Source: Tetrahymena thermophila SB210 (taxonomy: Eukaryota; Ciliophora; Oligohymenophorea; Hymenostomatida; Tetrahymenidae). From it: a stretch of DNA of 64,000 bases. A program made the position numbers and the translations under genes. The notes beneath the pieces are model-generated. The model was not told the origin of the DNA and searched no databases. It was given only the letters and a program-made list of their open reading frames with translations. The DNA is taken from positions 310,001-374,000 of the forward strand of contig NW_002476380.1 in assembly GCF_000189635.1 (NCBI RefSeq), given 5' to 3'. Positions 61,901-64,000 of the stretch are shown piece by piece (within the stretch, counting starts at the first letter, position 1; every line of letters begins with the position of its first letter).

Positions 61901-62194
61901 ATGAATTTTAAATTATATTCTAAGTTAGTTCTTGCATTGTTTGTTCTCAATTGCGTCCTAGTCGTTGCTGAGACTGAATAAACTTCAGCTGTTTCTTTCC
62001 TTGAAACAAAGTTAGATTTTTCAGCTAGAGCTAAAGATCAATTTGCAAGTGATGCTTGTTAAACATAATGCAAAAAAATTGGAGGATCTCCTTGTGGTGT
62101 TCTTTCAAAGGCCTGTTGTAAAAGTTCTGACTATTGTAAGAGTAGTTGGGGATCAAAGTGGTGCACTGTTCCAGTTCATGCTTTTATTTGCTGA
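61901..62194 (+). CDS. Small secreted Cys-rich protein, copy 2
   Basis: Single exon, 97 aa. A signal peptide is apparent (KLVLALFVLNCVLVVAETE, cleavage likely near residue 24), followed by an acidic/neutral propiece and a compact domain with eight cysteines: CQTQC, CGVLSKACC, C, then W-C and a terminal Cys. The spacing is CX3C-X7-CX6CC-X5-C-X8-C-X8-C, ending on the last Cys. It matches the upstream neighbour except for one loop, so the two are diverged tandem paralogues, with different intron content. Codon bias is weaker than in copy 1. No known family is recognised. Possible roles (granule cargo, defence, adhesion, pheromone-like) are speculation. Confidence 0.8.
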
Positions 62195-64000
62195 TTAAAT
62201 CAATAACTACTAGCATTAAATTTTTAAATTAAATATATCATCTTTAAAAACTCATGTTATGTATTAGTATGGCACTAAATTTTTTAGGATACAATCTTCG
62301 TTTAAAATTATTCATTCATTTTGCTGATAATTTTGCTACACTCCTTTCAATAATTAAGTATTTCATTAAAAAATGACATTAAAAAGATTAAATTTAATAC
62401 ATCAAAAATTTCATTTTTATCTTAAAAATATGAAGATAAAAATTAATCTTCATAATAGAGAACTTCCATAAATTTGGTAAAAATGAAATTCAATTATTGT
62501 TAATTTTAAAATTTTTTGAAATATTATATAATAATTTTTAAAAATGAGAATAAATTATTAAAAATAAATCAAATTATTTTATTATTTTTTTTAAATTCTA
62601 TTCACAGTATATTTTGAGAAAAAGAATTAATTCATGATAATTTTTTAAATAAATAAAATACATAAATCAATTTTTGAGTGTAAAAATATTATGATTTATT
62701 ATCTTAAAAAATTATTTCTAAATGAAATAATTACTTTGAATTTTGGTATTCAAATACATTTTAAAGACAAAAAATTTAAAAAGTAAATACAAAGTAAGTG
62801 ATGCTTAATAAATTTATTTATGAATACTTAATTATTAAATAAATTCATAAAATCTATAAATAAAACAAATATTGTTCATAGCTTATTAAAAAAATTTAAA
62901 AAAATAATGTTTAAATATTAATTTTACTGATCAATTTAGATAGATAATTTAAAAAAATAAAATAAACTTACTTTTTAATAAAGGTTGTTTAAATACATAT
63001 AAAATGTTACAATATTTAATAGTTAAAACTAAATTAATTAAGTAAATATAACATTTATTTAATTTAAAATAAATATTTTAGTAAGAAAATAAGTCAAAAA
63101 GTAAATAACAATTAAGTGATGCCTTAAAGAACTACTTGCATATTAAATAAATTAATTATATTTCTAAATAAAAAAAATACTCTATCATAAAGTAATAAAT
63201 AAATAAATAACTAAAAATAATTTTTAATAATTTATTTTTACATTATTTTAATTCTTAAATATTCTAATATTTTCTATCTTTTTATATTTCATGCATGCTA
63301 GGTGATGGATTAAAATTGTTTAAAAAGAATATTTAATATTTTAAAATTATCTTTTTATTTAGATTAAATTTAATTTGAATTGCATATTTAAATAAGAAAG
63401 GAATTCAAAATCTGAATAGAAAGCTATTTAAGAATCAATCCATAAAGTATATTTTTAAAGATAGCAAATATTCTTTCATAACTTAACAAAATACATACAA
63501 AAAAATAATAATAATTTTAAAATAATAAATTTATGTATATTTATAATAAATTAAAAATATACTTTAAAAAAAGGTTCAATCAAAGATAGTAAAAAATATA
63601 AATTTTTAGTATTAGTTAGAATATTTAAAAATAGAACTACATTCATAAAACAAAAATAACTTTTATTTAATGTTTTTTTTTATAGCCTAAACATTTCTTT
63701 TTCAGTTTATGTCTTCTAACTTTTCTTAAATTCAGAATAAATCACTACTTATAGATAAATAAATTTTATTTAAAATATCTTTGATTGATATAAGTATTTT
63801 GAAGATTAATAATTTACTATTAATTGCATTTTTAATTTAAAGGTAGCTAGGCATAAATTTTGTTAATTTAGTTATAAAAATAACCACGCTTTAATTACAA
63901 TTATTATCAATTTCAAATTTCGAAGAAATCAACCAAACAATATTTTAAAAATTGATAATTATGAATTATAAAAAAGTTACAATTTTAACTTCAGTAGTAA
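62195..64000. other. AT-rich intergenic to the window end
   Basis: No coding frame, RNA gene or structured repeat is supported. Many ATTTA/AAATA runs. If further Cys-rich paralogues exist they are not in this stretch. Confidence 0.55.

Noticed and set aside
1-64000. CRISPR arrays, operons, bacterial RBS or terminators, LTR or virus-like elements
   Set aside because: No spaced direct repeats, no polycistronic spacing, and no reverse transcriptase, integrase or capsid motifs. The intron-containing genes with reassigned stops show this is ciliate nuclear DNA.

Overview
The window reads as macronuclear DNA of a Tetrahymena-like oligohymenophorean ciliate. It is very AT-rich. Every long conserved protein can be read only if TAA and TAG encode glutamine, and every gene I could finish ends at TGA. 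Introns are spliced GT..AG and mostly 30-110 nt, with a few of 250-930 nt. I cannot prove the species. All gene models were read by eye. Exon joins were chosen to keep phase and family similarity, and uncertain joins are stated.

Layout, left to right: tRNA-Arg(UCU); a six-TM histidine-kinase-like ATPase (+); a FAM136A-type twin-Cys protein (-); a PD-(D/E)XK (Rpn/PDDEXK_2) nuclease (-); striatin, the STRIPAK/PP2A scaffold (+); a DUSP-MYND-USP deubiquitinase with a large Gln/Asn-rich insert (+); tRNA-Leu(AAG); a small MGCC-starting protein (-); a Kv-beta-like aldo/keto reductase (+); an importin-alpha (+); ribosomal protein eL18 (+); a divergent Cpn60 with 11 introns (+); a cyclic-nucleotide phosphodiesterase with 13 exons (+); a vWFA protein (-); a MORN-repeat protein (-); a Gln-rich coiled-coil protein (-); SURF1 (-); an SCP/NIF-type phosphatase with a giant Gln-rich tail (-); RNase H2 subunit B (-); a coiled-coil protein (+); and two neighbouring small secreted or anchored Cys-rich proteins (+).

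This looks like an ordinary housekeeping and signalling neighbourhood. There are no operons, and no integrated virus or intact transposon was recognised. Several genes show codons typical of high expression (aldo/keto reductase, eL18, SURF1, the first Cys-rich gene). Signalling parts recur (striatin, phosphodiesterase, HK-like ATPase, vWFA, SCP phosphatase), but nothing in the sequence ties them into one system.

The least ordinary items are: (1) the Cys-rich pair at 60663-62194, whose eight cysteines keep matching spacing apart from one loop; (2) the bacterial-type PD-(D/E)XK nuclease gene, with a 120-bp-period duplication beside its start; (3) a TGA-poor coding-like stretch in frame upstream of SURF1; (4) the divergent, intron-dense Cpn60; and (5) an E2F-type motif upstream of RNase H2B.
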